Part shown: positions 9,550 through 19,037 of the stretch, piece after piece | Layout of the letters: each line of letters starts with the position of its first letter | Position numbering within the stretch: position 1 is the stretch's first letter | DNA from: Brachyspira intermedia PWS/A | GTDB taxonomy: Bacteria; Spirochaetota; Brachyspiria; Brachyspirales; Brachyspiraceae | NCBI RefSeq assembly: GCF_000223215.1 | Contig: NC_017243.1 | Coordinates: forward strand, 1,984,001-2,048,000 | DNA length: 64,000 nt | Direction of reading: 5' to 3' | Program-made: the position numbers and the translations under genes | The notes under the pieces: generated by a model | The model's input: only the letters and a program-made list of their open reading frames with translations | Database searches by the model: none | What the model was told of the DNA's origin: nothing

Positions 9550-11220
9550 TTATTTATCTTTTCCTGTTATTGCCTCTACTATATTAACTAAATTTGCTAT
9601 AGAACGGTTAAAATACACCAATACATCACCATATAAATGGGCATTCAAAGCAGGTATCAATGATTTATCAACATTATCATAATGCCTTTCTCTAGCTTCG
9701 TAATAAAAACCTTTAATCTGATGATATTTTTCCATAGCCTCATCATAAGTTTTTTCTCTATTCAAAGAATAATATTGAAGTATTAATCCTGATAAATAAT
9801 CTATAAAATCTTTATTATTATGAAGCATTTTTATTATATCTTCTTTTTGAGTTTCATTAAATAATGTTTTCTTTTCACTTCCTTTAATGATAGCCTTTCC
9901 CAAATCTTTTAAATTATCACCCAAATTCTCATAATATGTACTTATGTTTATAAGAGAAGCTATATTGGCTGAATTCAAAGTATTTTTACCCAATAGTTTT
10001 AATAAAAATGAGTGAATTTCTTGATCTGTATTATCCAACATTTTTTCATGATCTCTTATCTTTGTAAGAAGTCTTTCGCTTGGATTATCAAATAATTGTT
10101 CTATTCTTGCAAGCATTTTTTTAGCAATATCGCCCATATACGTTACTTCTTTTCTTACTTCTATTTCAGCAGAAACAGGCATATTAAGAAGCTTATCAGA
10201 AAGAACACTGACATGTTTTTCATCTTCTTTTTCTTTAATAATAAAACAAACTATTTTTTCTAGTTTCTCTGTTAAGAAGTAAAATACTATAACATTTATA
10301 ATATTAAACATAGTATGTGCAGCTGCTATATAGAATGATATATTAACATATTTATTATCTACTATAAGATTAGGATCCCCTATATTCATAAAACCAACAA
10401 TAATATCAACTAATTTAATATAGTATGGGAATAAGAAGAACATATATATAACACCGAATATATTAAATAAACAATGCACCAAAGCAGCTCTTTTAGCATT
10501 AGTTGAAGCTCCAAGAGTAGCTAAAACTGCAGTGATTGTTGTACCAATGTTTTGTCCTAATATCAATGCCACGCCTGTAGGATAATCTATCAAACCAACT
10601 GAAGCTAATGATATAGTTACACCCAAAGCAGCACTACTTGACTGTATTATAGCTGTTACAACCATACCTATTACTACACATAAAAATCTTCCATACATTG
10701 TGTCAGCATTAGCCATTAAAAAGACTTTTTCAAAATCTTCTGAACCTCTTACACCTTCAAAAGCAGTTTTCATAAGTATAAGTCCGTAGAATATCATACC
10801 GAATCCCATCAGTATTTCACCAAAAAATCTTAGCTTTCTATTTTCCGAACCAAATATAACTATTATAGAACCTATACCAAGAGAAGGCAATGCAAGCACA
10901 TCTATATTTAAAGATATTATCCAACCCGTAACAGTAGTACCTATGTTGGCTCCTAGTATTATATTAATAGCTTGGGATAAAGTAAGCAAATTAGCATTTA
11001 CAAAACTTACCGTCATTACCGTAACTGCACTACTAGACTGAACTATAGCAGTTATAAGAAAACCTAATGATATACCTAGGATCTTATTCTGTGTTACTTT
11101 ATGAAGTATATCTTTTAATGCGTTTTCTGTACTTTCCTGAAGTCCATCTGAAAAAACTTTAAGACCGTACATAAAAAGTCCGAATCCGCCGATTAAATAA
11201 AAAGATAATGTTAAAAGCAT
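9550..11220 (-). CDS. Na/Pi cotransporter family protein with C-terminal PhoU-like domain
   Basis: 556 aa. The N-terminal half is a duplicated membrane domain carrying the family QSSSA repeats ([12 protein letters not shown] about 60 and [12 protein letters not shown] about 190) plus GANIGTT and GQNIGTT. The C-terminal third (about 350-550) is soluble and helical, like PhoU. Family knowledge: sodium-driven phosphate or anion transport, with the PhoU part probably regulatory. It starts at ATG 11220 after AGGATATATAT. It is the first gene of the apparent operon Na/Pi transporter - fcl - gmd - fucosyltransferase. A link between phosphate transport and fucose synthesis is not obvious, so co-transcription may be incidental. 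Confidence 0.9.
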   Translation of the reverse strand: MLLTLSFYLIGGFGLFMYGLKVFSDGLQESTENALKDILHKVTQNKILGISLGFLITAIVQSSSAVTVMTVSFVNANLLTLSQAINIILGANIGTTVTGWIISLNIDVLALPSLGIGSIIVIFGSENRKLRFFGEILMGFGMIFYGLILMKTAFEGVRGSEDFEKVFLMANADTMYGRFLCVVIGMVVTAIIQSSSAALGVTISLASVGLIDYPTGVALILGQNIGTTITAVLATLGASTNAKRAALVHCLFNIFGVIYMFFLFPYYIKLVDIIVGFMNIGDPNLIVDNKYVNISFYIAAAHTMFNIINVIVFYFLTEKLEKIVCFIIKEKEDEKHVSVLSDKLLNMPVSAEIEVRKEVTYMGDIAKKMLARIEQLFDNPSERLLTKIRDHEKMLDNTDQEIHSFLLKLLGKNTLNSANIASLINISTYYENLGDNLKDLGKAIIKGSEKKTLFNETQKEDIIKMLHNNKDFIDYLSGLILQYYSLNREKTYDEAMEKYHQIKGFYYEARERHYDNVDKSLIPALNAHLYGDVLVYFNRSIANLVNIVEAITGKDK

Positions 11221-11453
11221 ATATATATCCTATAAATTTTATAAAACTAGGAGTGCTTAGAATATCATAAATAGCTAAAAAGTCAATCAAAATAAATTAT
11301 TATGTTAACAAATTGTAACATTTATATAGTCAAATACAATAATAATATACAATATATTTACAAATTAATAATATTTTGTATAAAAAGTTTAAATATTCAT
11401 ATTAATGCTATTTTATTTATTTTTATTAATACATAAAGAATCAATATTTTTAA

Positions 11454-12104
11454 TTAAAACTGATTTATTGCAGAAGTGCTTACAGCATATAAAAACTCTT
11501 TAGGAGATTTATAGAACTTTAATTTATTATAATCTTCTGAGTGCATTTTATCTTTCAAATAAGGCAAGGCAATATTTAAATGATTTTCTCTATACCCTAT
11601 TTTTTCATCAGTAAGCAAAACAAAACCTAAATCACTGTACAGTTTAATGGCTCTAAAACTTCCAGCCTGAGTATGCAAATATATTGGAAAATCTTTTTTA
11701 TCTATGGAATTTAAAACATGAGAAATTAAAGATCTTCCTATACCCCGCCCTTCATATTCTTTTTTTACTTTAAACCAATGTATTGTAGTTATAGAATTAT
11801 AAGCCTTCCAATCAAAGCATGTTCCTATAGGAGTATCGTTATCATCACAAATAAATAAGCATTTCTCAAAAAATAATTTTTCATTACTTCCATACACATC
11901 TTTGAAATACTGCTCCATAAAATTTCTATAGTTTTTCTTATCTTCTTCATTATCAAATGGAAATTCAAACCATAAATTTAATTCATCTCTTTTGCAATTT
12001 CTTATATGATAACCATTAGGAATATCTGATAATGCATTTTTATTAATTGATTTGCACATCATAAATAAATTACTATCTTCTATTTTTTTCATTTCAATAC
12101 TCAT
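11454..12104 (-). CDS. GNAT family N-acetyltransferase
   Basis: 216 aa cytosolic protein. The acetyl-CoA binding motif A is seen as VKKEYEGRGIGRSLISHVL (about 128-146), the RxxGxG/A loop followed by a helix; LYSDLGFVLL near residue 170 fits motif B. Substrate unknown. Its ATG overlaps the stop of the upstream DUF285 gene (TAATG at 12106-12102), so translation is likely coupled to that gene. Confidence 0.85.
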   Translation of the reverse strand: MSIEMKKIEDSNLFMMCKSINKNALSDIPNGYHIRNCKRDELNLWFEFPFDNEEDKKNYRNFMEQYFKDVYGSNEKLFFEKCLFICDDNDTPIGTCFDWKAYNSITTIHWFKVKKEYEGRGIGRSLISHVLNSIDKKDFPIYLHTQAGSFRAIKLYSDLGFVLLTDEKIGYRENHLNIALPYLKDKMHSEDYNKLKFYKSPKEFLYAVSTSAINQF

Positions 12105-12649
12105 TACTCACTTTTATACCAAATTGGCGTATTATCCTGCATGGCAGAGCAGTAGAAAGACATATACATCTTCGCATTTTTTGCCAAAACCCAAGAATCT
12201 AAATTCTGATTAAAACTATCCGCAACCCAAAACATACCATCAATATTTTTTACTTTGCTCACATTCCAATTATCTAAAGGCTGATTAAATACTCTAGCAA
12301 TCCTAAACATATTTTCCATATTAGTAACATTGGAAACATCCCAGCTATTCAAAGGCTGATTAAATTTTTCTGCAAAGCAAAACATATTACTCATATTCTT
12401 AACTTTGGATACATTCCAACTAGATATATCATGATTAAAACTTTTAGCACCGCAAAACATTGAACTCATATCTGTTACTTTTGAAGTGTCCCAAGTTTCA
12501 ATTCCTTTAAAATTTCTTAGCATAGAATTTTCAAATAATCCTGACATATCTATTATAAGACTTGTATCTATTCTATCAAACTTTATTTTTCTTTCTATCA
12601 AATCTATTAATTCATCTTTTGTTTGGGGTTTATATTTTTCTTTATTCAT
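12104..12649 (-). CDS. DUF285 (BspA-like / PARCEL repeat) protein, short
   Basis: About 181 aa from the preferred ATG at 12649, which has TAAGGAA upstream; an 18-residue longer version from 12703 has no such site. The body is four to five copies of a 25-residue repeat of the form LxSWxVSxVxNMxxMFxxAxxFNQP, for example ISSWNVSKVKNMSNMF then FCFAEKFNQP units. These repeats are abundant in Brachyspira, Mycoplasma and other host-associated bacteria and usually sit on long surface proteins. This one has no signal peptide or anchor, so it looks cytosolic. It is coupled to a GNAT gene by stop/start overlap. Function unknown. Confidence 0.85.
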   Translation of the reverse strand: MNKEKYKPQTKDELIDLIERKIKFDRIDTSLIIDMSGLFENSMLRNFKGIETWDTSKVTDMSSMFCGAKSFNHDISSWNVSKVKNMSNMFCFAEKFNQPLNSWDVSNVTNMENMFRIARVFNQPLDNWNVSKVKNIDGMFWVADSFNQNLDSWVLAKNAKMYMSFYCSAMQDNTPIWYKSE

Positions 12650-12772
12650 GATATATTCCTTAATTATTTCTTTAAAAATACTACATTTTAAACTATATTT
12701 CAATTTTTTATATAAAAATTATAAATTTGTTAAAAAAATAGTAATATCAATAAAAAACCGGTAACATTACTA

Positions 12773-12800
12773 TTGACAATAATACTATTTAGTGTATAAT
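12773..12800 (+). promoter_or_regulatory. Consensus sigma-70 type promoter of gdhA
   Basis: A perfect TTGACA (12773-12778) and a perfect TATAAT (12795-12800) are separated by 16 bases, 40 bp upstream of the gdhA start. It is the best promoter match I saw in the window and predicts strong constitutive transcription, consistent with an abundant metabolic enzyme. The initiation site would be near 12807. Confidence 0.85.
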
Positions 12801-12836
12801 GTTTCCAACAAATAAAAAAATAAAAAAGGAGATTAA

Positions 12837-14192
<1,356 letters not shown>

Positions 14193-14215
14193 TTTTATTT
14201 AATAAAATGCTGTAT

Positions 14216-14255
14216 GCCGTTAGTATATATATTAAATATACTAACGGCTTTTTTA
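14216..14255 (+). terminator. Rho-independent terminator of gdhA
   Basis: Perfect 13-bp stem GCCGTTAGTATAT (14216-14228) with ATATACTAACGGC (14236-14248), 7-base loop, followed by six T. It lies 24 bp after the gdhA stop codon. Confidence 0.92.
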
Positions 14256-14304
14256 TTATTGTCTTAGTAAAATTAAAATAATTAATATTTTTAATGAATA
14301 ATTA

Positions 14305-14808
14305 TCATGCCTCTTTAGCTGCAGCTATTTTAGAATAACCCTCCCAAGCAAATACAGGTTTTTCTTTATAATCAGCATATACTTCTTCAACATTGCATAT
14401 ATATAGATAATGATCTCCTGTTTCAATAAATTCTTTCAAATTACATTGAATAGCAGCTGCACTATGAAGAGGAATTTTTATATCACTTGTAGGAATACTT
14501 TGCATTTTTATTCCTAAATTTCTTATTTTATCAATTTCTCTTCCGCTATACATACCGCATCCCACTACAATTTCTTTAATATTTTCACTAGGAATCGTAA
14601 TTATAACTTTTTTATTTTCACGAACTAATTCACCGCCATAAGAATCTTTATTCATTGCATAAGCTATCATACTAGGATTATAAGATAAATAAGTATACCA
14701 AGATACTGCAGTAACATTAGTTTCTCCATCAGGTTTATTGATGCATACTAATGCCACAGGATTTGGAGAAGTAATTAATGATGCTTTTGCCAAATTTATT
14801 TTTTCCAT
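14305..14808 (-). CDS. Flavin reductase family protein
   Basis: 167 aa, the size of single-domain FMN-binding split-barrel proteins. It begins INLAKASLITSPNPVALVCI, then VTAVSWYTYLSYNPSMIAYA (about 33-52), matching the flavin reductase-like layout in which the second strand and a short loop bind FMN. Likely uses NAD(P)H to reduce flavin or binds FMN as an electron carrier; the partner is unknown. It sits alone on the minus strand, convergent with gdhA. Confidence 0.85.
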   Translation of the reverse strand: MEKINLAKASLITSPNPVALVCINKPDGETNVTAVSWYTYLSYNPSMIAYAMNKDSYGGELVRENKKVIITIPSENIKEIVVGCGMYSGREIDKIRNLGIKMQSIPTSDIKIPLHSAAAIQCNLKEFIETGDHYLYICNVEEVYADYKEKPVFAWEGYSKIAAAKEA

Positions 14809-14973
14809 GATGAAATACTCCTTAAATATTAAAAAATATTTAACATGATAATTAATTTATAATAAAAAACAAGCAAAAAAATAATAAACTAATTTTTATT
14901 AAATCTAAAAATTGTTATAATTGAAAATTAGTTATATATAAAGGATATATATTTTTAATAGATAATTAATTAT

Positions 14974-15010
14974 TAAAAAATAGTAATGCACTAAAAAGCA
15001 CATTACTATT
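14974..15010 (-). terminator. Rho-independent terminator downstream of the TPR gene
   Basis: Reading the minus strand, AATAGTAATG (15010-15001) pairs perfectly with CATTACTATT (14988-14979), followed by a T-rich tract. It lies about 55 bp after the stop of the TPR protein gene. Confidence 0.8.
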
Positions 15011-15065
15011 ATTTTATTTAATTAATCATTAAATGTCTTTATAACTTCCGAATATTGTCTGAATC

Positions 15066-16469
15066 TCAATAATTTAAATTTATAATTGTATTTTTTAATA
15101 CTTCTTCAGCTCTTTTTATAAACTCATCTTGATTATACAAAAGCAAGTCTATATATCCGCATAGTATTCCAAAAGCACTGCCTAACACAATACCTATTTC
15201 TTTACCACTTCCTTTCTCACCCATCATGCTTTCAAGCTCATCTGAAATATTATTTCTTTCATCAAAGAGTTTTTGATTTATATTTTCATCATTAAAATCA
15301 TTATCTTTATTATCTGAAAATACATAAGTCAAATATACAGCCCTTGCTCCCATTTTGGAAATATTAACAATAGTATCTATATTGTAATTAACATAATCAT
15401 CTATAAGTTCCATATAGCATGTATTACCCATAAATATATCTTCTCTGAAAAAATTATCTGTAGGCTTACACTCATAAACCGTATATCTATTTATAGGGTC
15501 TAGAATAATTTCCTTATTTTTATTTTTTAGAGTGTCCATTATAAAATCATAAAGTTTTGTAAGCTCTATCATACCATCAAGTTTTTTATCACTTTTTTCA
15601 ACATTTCCTAATAAATATAATTTAAATATATTCTCACCTACTGCATGTTCAAGCATTATATAAAAAGCATTGTATGCATAATCTTCTTCTAGTTCATTTA
15701 ATTTTTTATTATAGAATTTCAAATTAAAGAAATTGGTATCTTCATCATATTCAGGATATACCAAAATTTCTTTAAAGCTTAAATCTTTATTATACATTCT
15801 AAAATTAGAGTTAGCTATATCTTGTTTTTGCATATAAGGAAAAAATTTCCATTTACTTTTTAATTTCTCAGGCATAGCAGCAACTATTCTAGGTGTAAAA
15901 TAAAATAAATATTCTTTGCCCTCTACAGTAAATGTAAACTCATAATTACCACCGAAAACAAACTGCAAATTGTTTGATATTAAAGCTACACCATTAGAAA
16001 TAAATTCAATTATTTCATCTGATGACATATCAGATTTTTGCTCTATAAAATCAGATATAACTTTTTCATTTTCCTCAAACCATTTCCAAAACCTATTAAC
16101 TCTCTCTTCAAAATTTATTCCATCATCTTTATCTTCAGAACATAGCATATAAAAATTATAAGCATCTGTATCATCATTATTTAAATCATAAGCCTTTTTA
16201 AAATACATTTCTGCATTTTCTCTATCGCCTTTATAATAATAAGCATAACCTACTCTATAATTCCATAAAGCATCATCAATACCTTCTTCTCTTATATACA
16301 TTAAATTGTTCAATGCTTCATCATACTTTTCTATATTATTATAAGCTCTGGCAAGCAAACTAAAAAGTTCTGCACTTCTTTCATCTTCAGGAATTTCGAT
16401 TATAATATCAATAATTTTTTCATGTTCATCATTTTCATGTAATTGATTTATTTCTTCTATTATGTTCAT
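15066..16469 (-). CDS. TPR-domain protein with an uncharacterised C-terminal domain
   Basis: 467 aa, cytosolic (no signal peptide or membrane span). Residues about 1-115 form three TPR-like helical repeats (for example LARAYNNIEKYDEALNNLMY and VGYAYYYKGDRENAEMYFKK). The rest, about 125-467, is a mixed alpha/beta region rich in acidic and aromatic residues that I do not recognise. The Gly-rich stretch GKEIGIVLGSAFGILCGYID is near the C-terminus. Single gene with its own terminator. I give no function beyond a scaffold role for the TPR part. Confidence 0.75.
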   Translation of the reverse strand: MNIIEEINQLHENDEHEKIIDIIIEIPEDERSAELFSLLARAYNNIEKYDEALNNLMYIREEGIDDALWNYRVGYAYYYKGDRENAEMYFKKAYDLNNDDTDAYNFYMLCSEDKDDGINFEERVNRFWKWFEENEKVISDFIEQKSDMSSDEIIEFISNGVALISNNLQFVFGGNYEFTFTVEGKEYLFYFTPRIVAAMPEKLKSKWKFFPYMQKQDIANSNFRMYNKDLSFKEILVYPEYDEDTNFFNLKFYNKKLNELEEDYAYNAFYIMLEHAVGENIFKLYLLGNVEKSDKKLDGMIELTKLYDFIMDTLKNKNKEIILDPINRYTVYECKPTDNFFREDIFMGNTCYMELIDDYVNYNIDTIVNISKMGARAVYLTYVFSDNKDNDFNDENINQKLFDERNNISDELESMMGEKGSGKEIGIVLGSAFGILCGYIDLLLYNQDEFIKRAEEVLKNTIINLNY

Positions 16470-16536
16470 AGCACCACCTCTATTATTAAATTAATAAAAC
16501 TTACTATATGATATTATAAATAAAATTGTTATTAGT

Positions 16537-16812
16537 TTATAATTTTTCTATTTCTTTAATACTTAATCCGGTATTCTCGCTTATAAATTTTGCATCCAAA
16601 CCTGACTTTTTTAAACTTTTAGCTATAGATATTGCCTTATTTTTTTCTCCTTCTTCTCTGCCTTTCATTCTTTCTTCACTTAATGCTAATATATCAAAAT
16701 AATTCTTCTCATATTCTGCATAATTTTCAAATAAATCTTTTGTATCTACAAATTTATTATATTCATCATAAACTTCTTTCATGATAGGATTTTTTTTAAC
16801 TAGCATTTTCAT
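16537..16812 (-). CDS. Possible internal-start C-terminal Rpn product (RpnS-like)
   Basis: Nested in frame within the Rpn nuclease gene. The coding strand carries GGAGGAAATTATG: an ideal Shine-Dalgarno (plus-strand 16818-16822) five bases before ATG 16812-16810. Initiation there gives 91 aa (residues 201-291 of the long form), leaving out the nuclease core and keeping the C-terminal helical tail. Its length and position resemble the intragenic antitoxin forms described for E. coli Rpn proteins. Whether it is made is inference. Confidence 0.45.
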   Translation of the reverse strand: MKMLVKKNPIMKEVYDEYNKFVDTKDLFENYAEYEKNYFDILALSEERMKGREEGEKNKAISIAKSLKKSGLDAKFISENTGLSIKEIEKL

Positions 16813-17412
16813 AATTTCCTCCATTTTTTCTCTTTTTTCTTTAATTGTTAAAAAACAAAACCAAGCATTTAATTCATCTGTAAGACTTGAAGTACTAGAT
16901 AAATATTTAGGAAGTTCTAGGAAGTGCATTTCCAAATGATTAGTAAGTATATGATTAGTTTCTAATTCTTTTATTACATAACAACTATGTTCTTTATCAA
17001 TATCCTTTAACAAATTGAAATCCAAAATATTAATAACTATAACCTGTTTTAAATCATTATATTTTTCATTATTTCTCAAATTAGAAACATAGCCTTTAGC
17101 CCAATAATATAAACTTCTGTAAACAAATGATTGATTTCCTACTCTCTGTATTTCTACTAAAACAGTTTCGCCGCTTTTTGTAACTGCTCTTACATCTACT
17201 ATTGACTGTTTATCATTTACAGTTTCTTTTAAATTAAAAGTATTAAGAACTTTTACTTCTTCAAATATCTCTTGATTATAGTCAGCCCTTACAGAATTAA
17301 TTAAATTAAGTAAAATATGTTCATGTCCTTCTTTAGCAAACATATAACGCATAAAATAATCATTCAAAGGATTAAAATATTTTATTTGTTTGGTTTTTAA
17401 TTTATTTTCCAT
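16537..17412 (-). CDS. Rpn family PD-(D/E)XK nuclease (recombination-promoting nuclease / putative transposase)
   Basis: 291 aa. It opens with FNPLNDYFMRYMFAKEGHEH, typical of the family, followed by the nuclease core: IVDVRAVTKSGETVLVEIQ (about 70-88), the D...ExQ pattern of PD-(D/E)XK enzymes. The C-terminal tail GREEGEKNKAISIAKSLKK and then a short helix-turn-helix-like end (SENTGLSIKEIEKL) is also characteristic. Known: E. coli Rpn proteins are DNA endonucleases that promote recombination and affect phage growth, and they encode a shorter C-terminal protein from an internal start. Here a GGAGG with 5-base spacing precedes an in-frame ATG at 16812. The neighbour 50 bp upstream is an Imm51-like gene. 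Confidence 0.88.
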   Translation of the reverse strand: MENKLKTKQIKYFNPLNDYFMRYMFAKEGHEHILLNLINSVRADYNQEIFEEVKVLNTFNLKETVNDKQSIVDVRAVTKSGETVLVEIQRVGNQSFVYRSLYYWAKGYVSNLRNNEKYNDLKQVIVINILDFNLLKDIDKEHSCYVIKELETNHILTNHLEMHFLELPKYLSSTSSLTDELNAWFCFLTIKEKREKMEEIMKMLVKKNPIMKEVYDEYNKFVDTKDLFENYAEYEKNYFDILALSEERMKGREEGEKNKAISIAKSLKKSGLDAKFISENTGLSIKEIEKL

Positions 17413-17462
17413 AAGTATATTATACTGAAAATTATTAAGTTTGTCAAAAAACTATATATTAA

Positions 17463-17810
17463 TTAATCAAGTTCAGCCCTTGAAAATAAATCTCTTATCA
17501 ATTTATCGTCTTCACATGCCTCTTTAAATAATAAAGCAAATTTCTTTAATGCTTCAATATCGCTGCTGTAAGCACAGAACATACTTGCCTCAGAATCAAA
17601 ATCAATAACATCTCTTAATTCCGGTACTTTTTCATCTAAAAACACCAAAGCTAAAGACTGCCAATCATAACCGCTGCCTTCAAATCCTTCATCTTCTCTT
17701 TCTTCAAATATTTCTGCTTTATATTCGCCAACATTAAGACAAAGAGAAGCAGTATTTTCATGCTCTACAAAAAAGAAAGGTTTTATTTTTTCATCAAAAT
17801 TATTGTTCAT
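17463..17810 (-). CDS. Imm51-like immunity family protein
   Basis: 115 aa, small acidic cytosolic protein. The pattern YDWQSLALVFLDEKVPEL then VIDFDSEASMFCAYSS and a helical end resembles the immunity protein 51 family, which is found next to polymorphic toxins. No toxin gene is recognisable nearby; the only neighbour is the Rpn-type nuclease 50 bp downstream. So it may be an orphan immunity gene. Family assignment is from pattern memory only. Confidence 0.65.
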   Translation of the reverse strand: MNNNFDEKIKPFFFVEHENTASLCLNVGEYKAEIFEEREDEGFEGSGYDWQSLALVFLDEKVPELRDVIDFDSEASMFCAYSSDIEALKKFALLFKEACEDDKLIRDLFSRAELD

Positions 17811-17941
17811 TATTGTTTCCTTTTAATTTTATAAAATTAATAAACATTGATAATTAAATTTTGTAAATTATTTTAACCTTTATAAAAATATTATATATTT
17901 TATAAATTTAAAATTATTCTAATCTCATTTAAACTTTAAAC

Positions 17942-18074
17942 GAGTTTAGAGTTTAGAGTTTAGAGTTTAGAGTTTAGAGTTTAGAGTTTAGAGTTTAGAG
18001 TTTAGAGTTTAGAGTTTAGAGTTTAGAGTTTAGAGTTTAGAGTTTAGAGTTTAGAGTTTAGAGTTTAGAGTTTA
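17942..18074 (+). repeat. Tandem heptamer array, 19 copies of GAGTTTA
   Basis: Exactly 19 perfect copies of the 7-bp unit fill 133 bases, with no variant unit. It lies in the 354-base gap between the Imm51-like gene (starts 17810, reading away) and the ankyrin gene that ends at 18165. Left of it are two inverted near-units (TAAACTTTAAAC). Right of it a perfect 12-bp inverted repeat AAATCTATTTTT (18080-18091) / AAAAATAGATTT (18105-18116) follows. Perfect short arrays are prone to slippage, so copy number probably differs among strains. Confidence 0.97.
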
Positions 18075-18164
18075 CTCCTAAATCTATTTTTGTATTATAT
18101 CATAAAAAATAGATTTTGTCAAATTATTAGAAACAAATGAACATAAGTTTAAAACAAGTTACTA

Positions 18165-18911
18165 TTACCTTACAGCACCATATTTAATTAAAATTTCAGC
18201 CATTTTATAATTTTTATTTTCTTCCGACATAGTTAAAGCTGTTTTATTATAATTATTTCTTTTATTTACATCTGCACCATTTTCTATTAATATTTCAACC
18301 AATTCTCTATAATCCAATATCGCTGCATACATCAAAGCACTATAACCATGAATATCCTGAATATTAACATCAGTACCCAAAGCAATAAAAGTTTTAACCA
18401 TATCAAGACTAGTCTTATTTAAAATATTATACATTAAAGCCGTTTTGCCATCTAAATTCTGGGCATTCATATTTGCACCTGATTCAGCAAGCAATTTTAT
18501 AATATTTACATCTCTGCTTGAAGCATACATCAAAGGTGTAGATTTATAATTATCTGTAAGATTAACATCAGCCTTGTACCATATAAGCATTTGTATCATA
18601 TCAAAATCACAAGTACTGCTTGCATATATTAAAGCAGTTTTTCCGCTGTCATTTTGCATATTGGGATTGGCATTGTTTTTTAGCAATAACTCTAATATAT
18701 AAATATCTTTATTAAATACCGCATGCATCAAAGGAGTAACACCATATCTATCTTGAACATTAATATTAACATCTTTTTTATTAAGTATATTTCTAATTGA
18801 CATAATATCAGATTTTTCAGCTGCCATAATTAAATCATTTTCTTTTTGAGTAAATGAATAAATAATATTACAGCAGATGCTTATAAATATGACAATAAAT
18901 ACGGTTTTCAT
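18165..18911 (-). CDS. Secreted ankyrin repeat protein
   Basis: 248 aa with an N-terminal signal peptide (MKTVFIVIFISICCNIIYS) and about six consecutive ankyrin repeats filling the rest, for example GVTPLMHAVFNKDIYILELL and GKTALIYASSTCDFDMIQML. Likely periplasmic or surface-exposed; ankyrin repeats mediate protein binding, partner unknown. It lacks the insertion seen in the two larger ankyrin proteins near 20-24 kb. It stands alone between a heptamer array and the OYE gene's terminator. Confidence 0.9.
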   Translation of the reverse strand: MKTVFIVIFISICCNIIYSFTQKENDLIMAAEKSDIMSIRNILNKKDVNINVQDRYGVTPLMHAVFNKDIYILELLLKNNANPNMQNDSGKTALIYASSTCDFDMIQMLIWYKADVNLTDNYKSTPLMYASSRDVNIIKLLAESGANMNAQNLDGKTALMYNILNKTSLDMVKTFIALGTDVNIQDIHGYSALMYAAILDYRELVEILIENGADVNKRNNYNKTALTMSEENKNYKMAEILIKYGAVR

Positions 18912-18973
18912 AATTTACAATTCTATTACTAAATAAAAATATATCAACTATTAAATTTAATAATCATACAAAT

Positions 18974-19007
18974 AAAAAAGTCTGACTATGCCTAAACATA
19001 ATCAGAC
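18974..19007 (-). terminator. Rho-independent terminator of the OYE-family gene
   Basis: Minus-strand stem GTCTGATTATG (19007-18997) with CATAGTCAGAC (18990-18980), one G-T pair, then six T. It lies 30 bp past the stop at 19038. Confidence 0.9.
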
Positions 19008-19037
19008 CTCAAATTAAATAAAAAATATTAATGATTA

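Noticed and set aside
12486-12764. 92-codon plus-strand frame
   Set aside because: Antisense to the DUF285 repeats; no ribosome site and no family resemblance.
16537-17412. Rpn gene as evidence of an insertion sequence
   Set aside because: No terminal inverted repeats or target duplications were found around it; the 'transposase' label is historical.
17942-18074. Repeat array as a possible CRISPR
   Set aside because: Units are 7 bp with no spacers and no cas genes are near; it is a simple tandem repeat.
18080-18116. 12-bp inverted repeat as terminator of the small ankyrin gene
   Set aside because: The stem is perfect but no T tract follows on the minus strand; kept only as a flank of the heptamer array.
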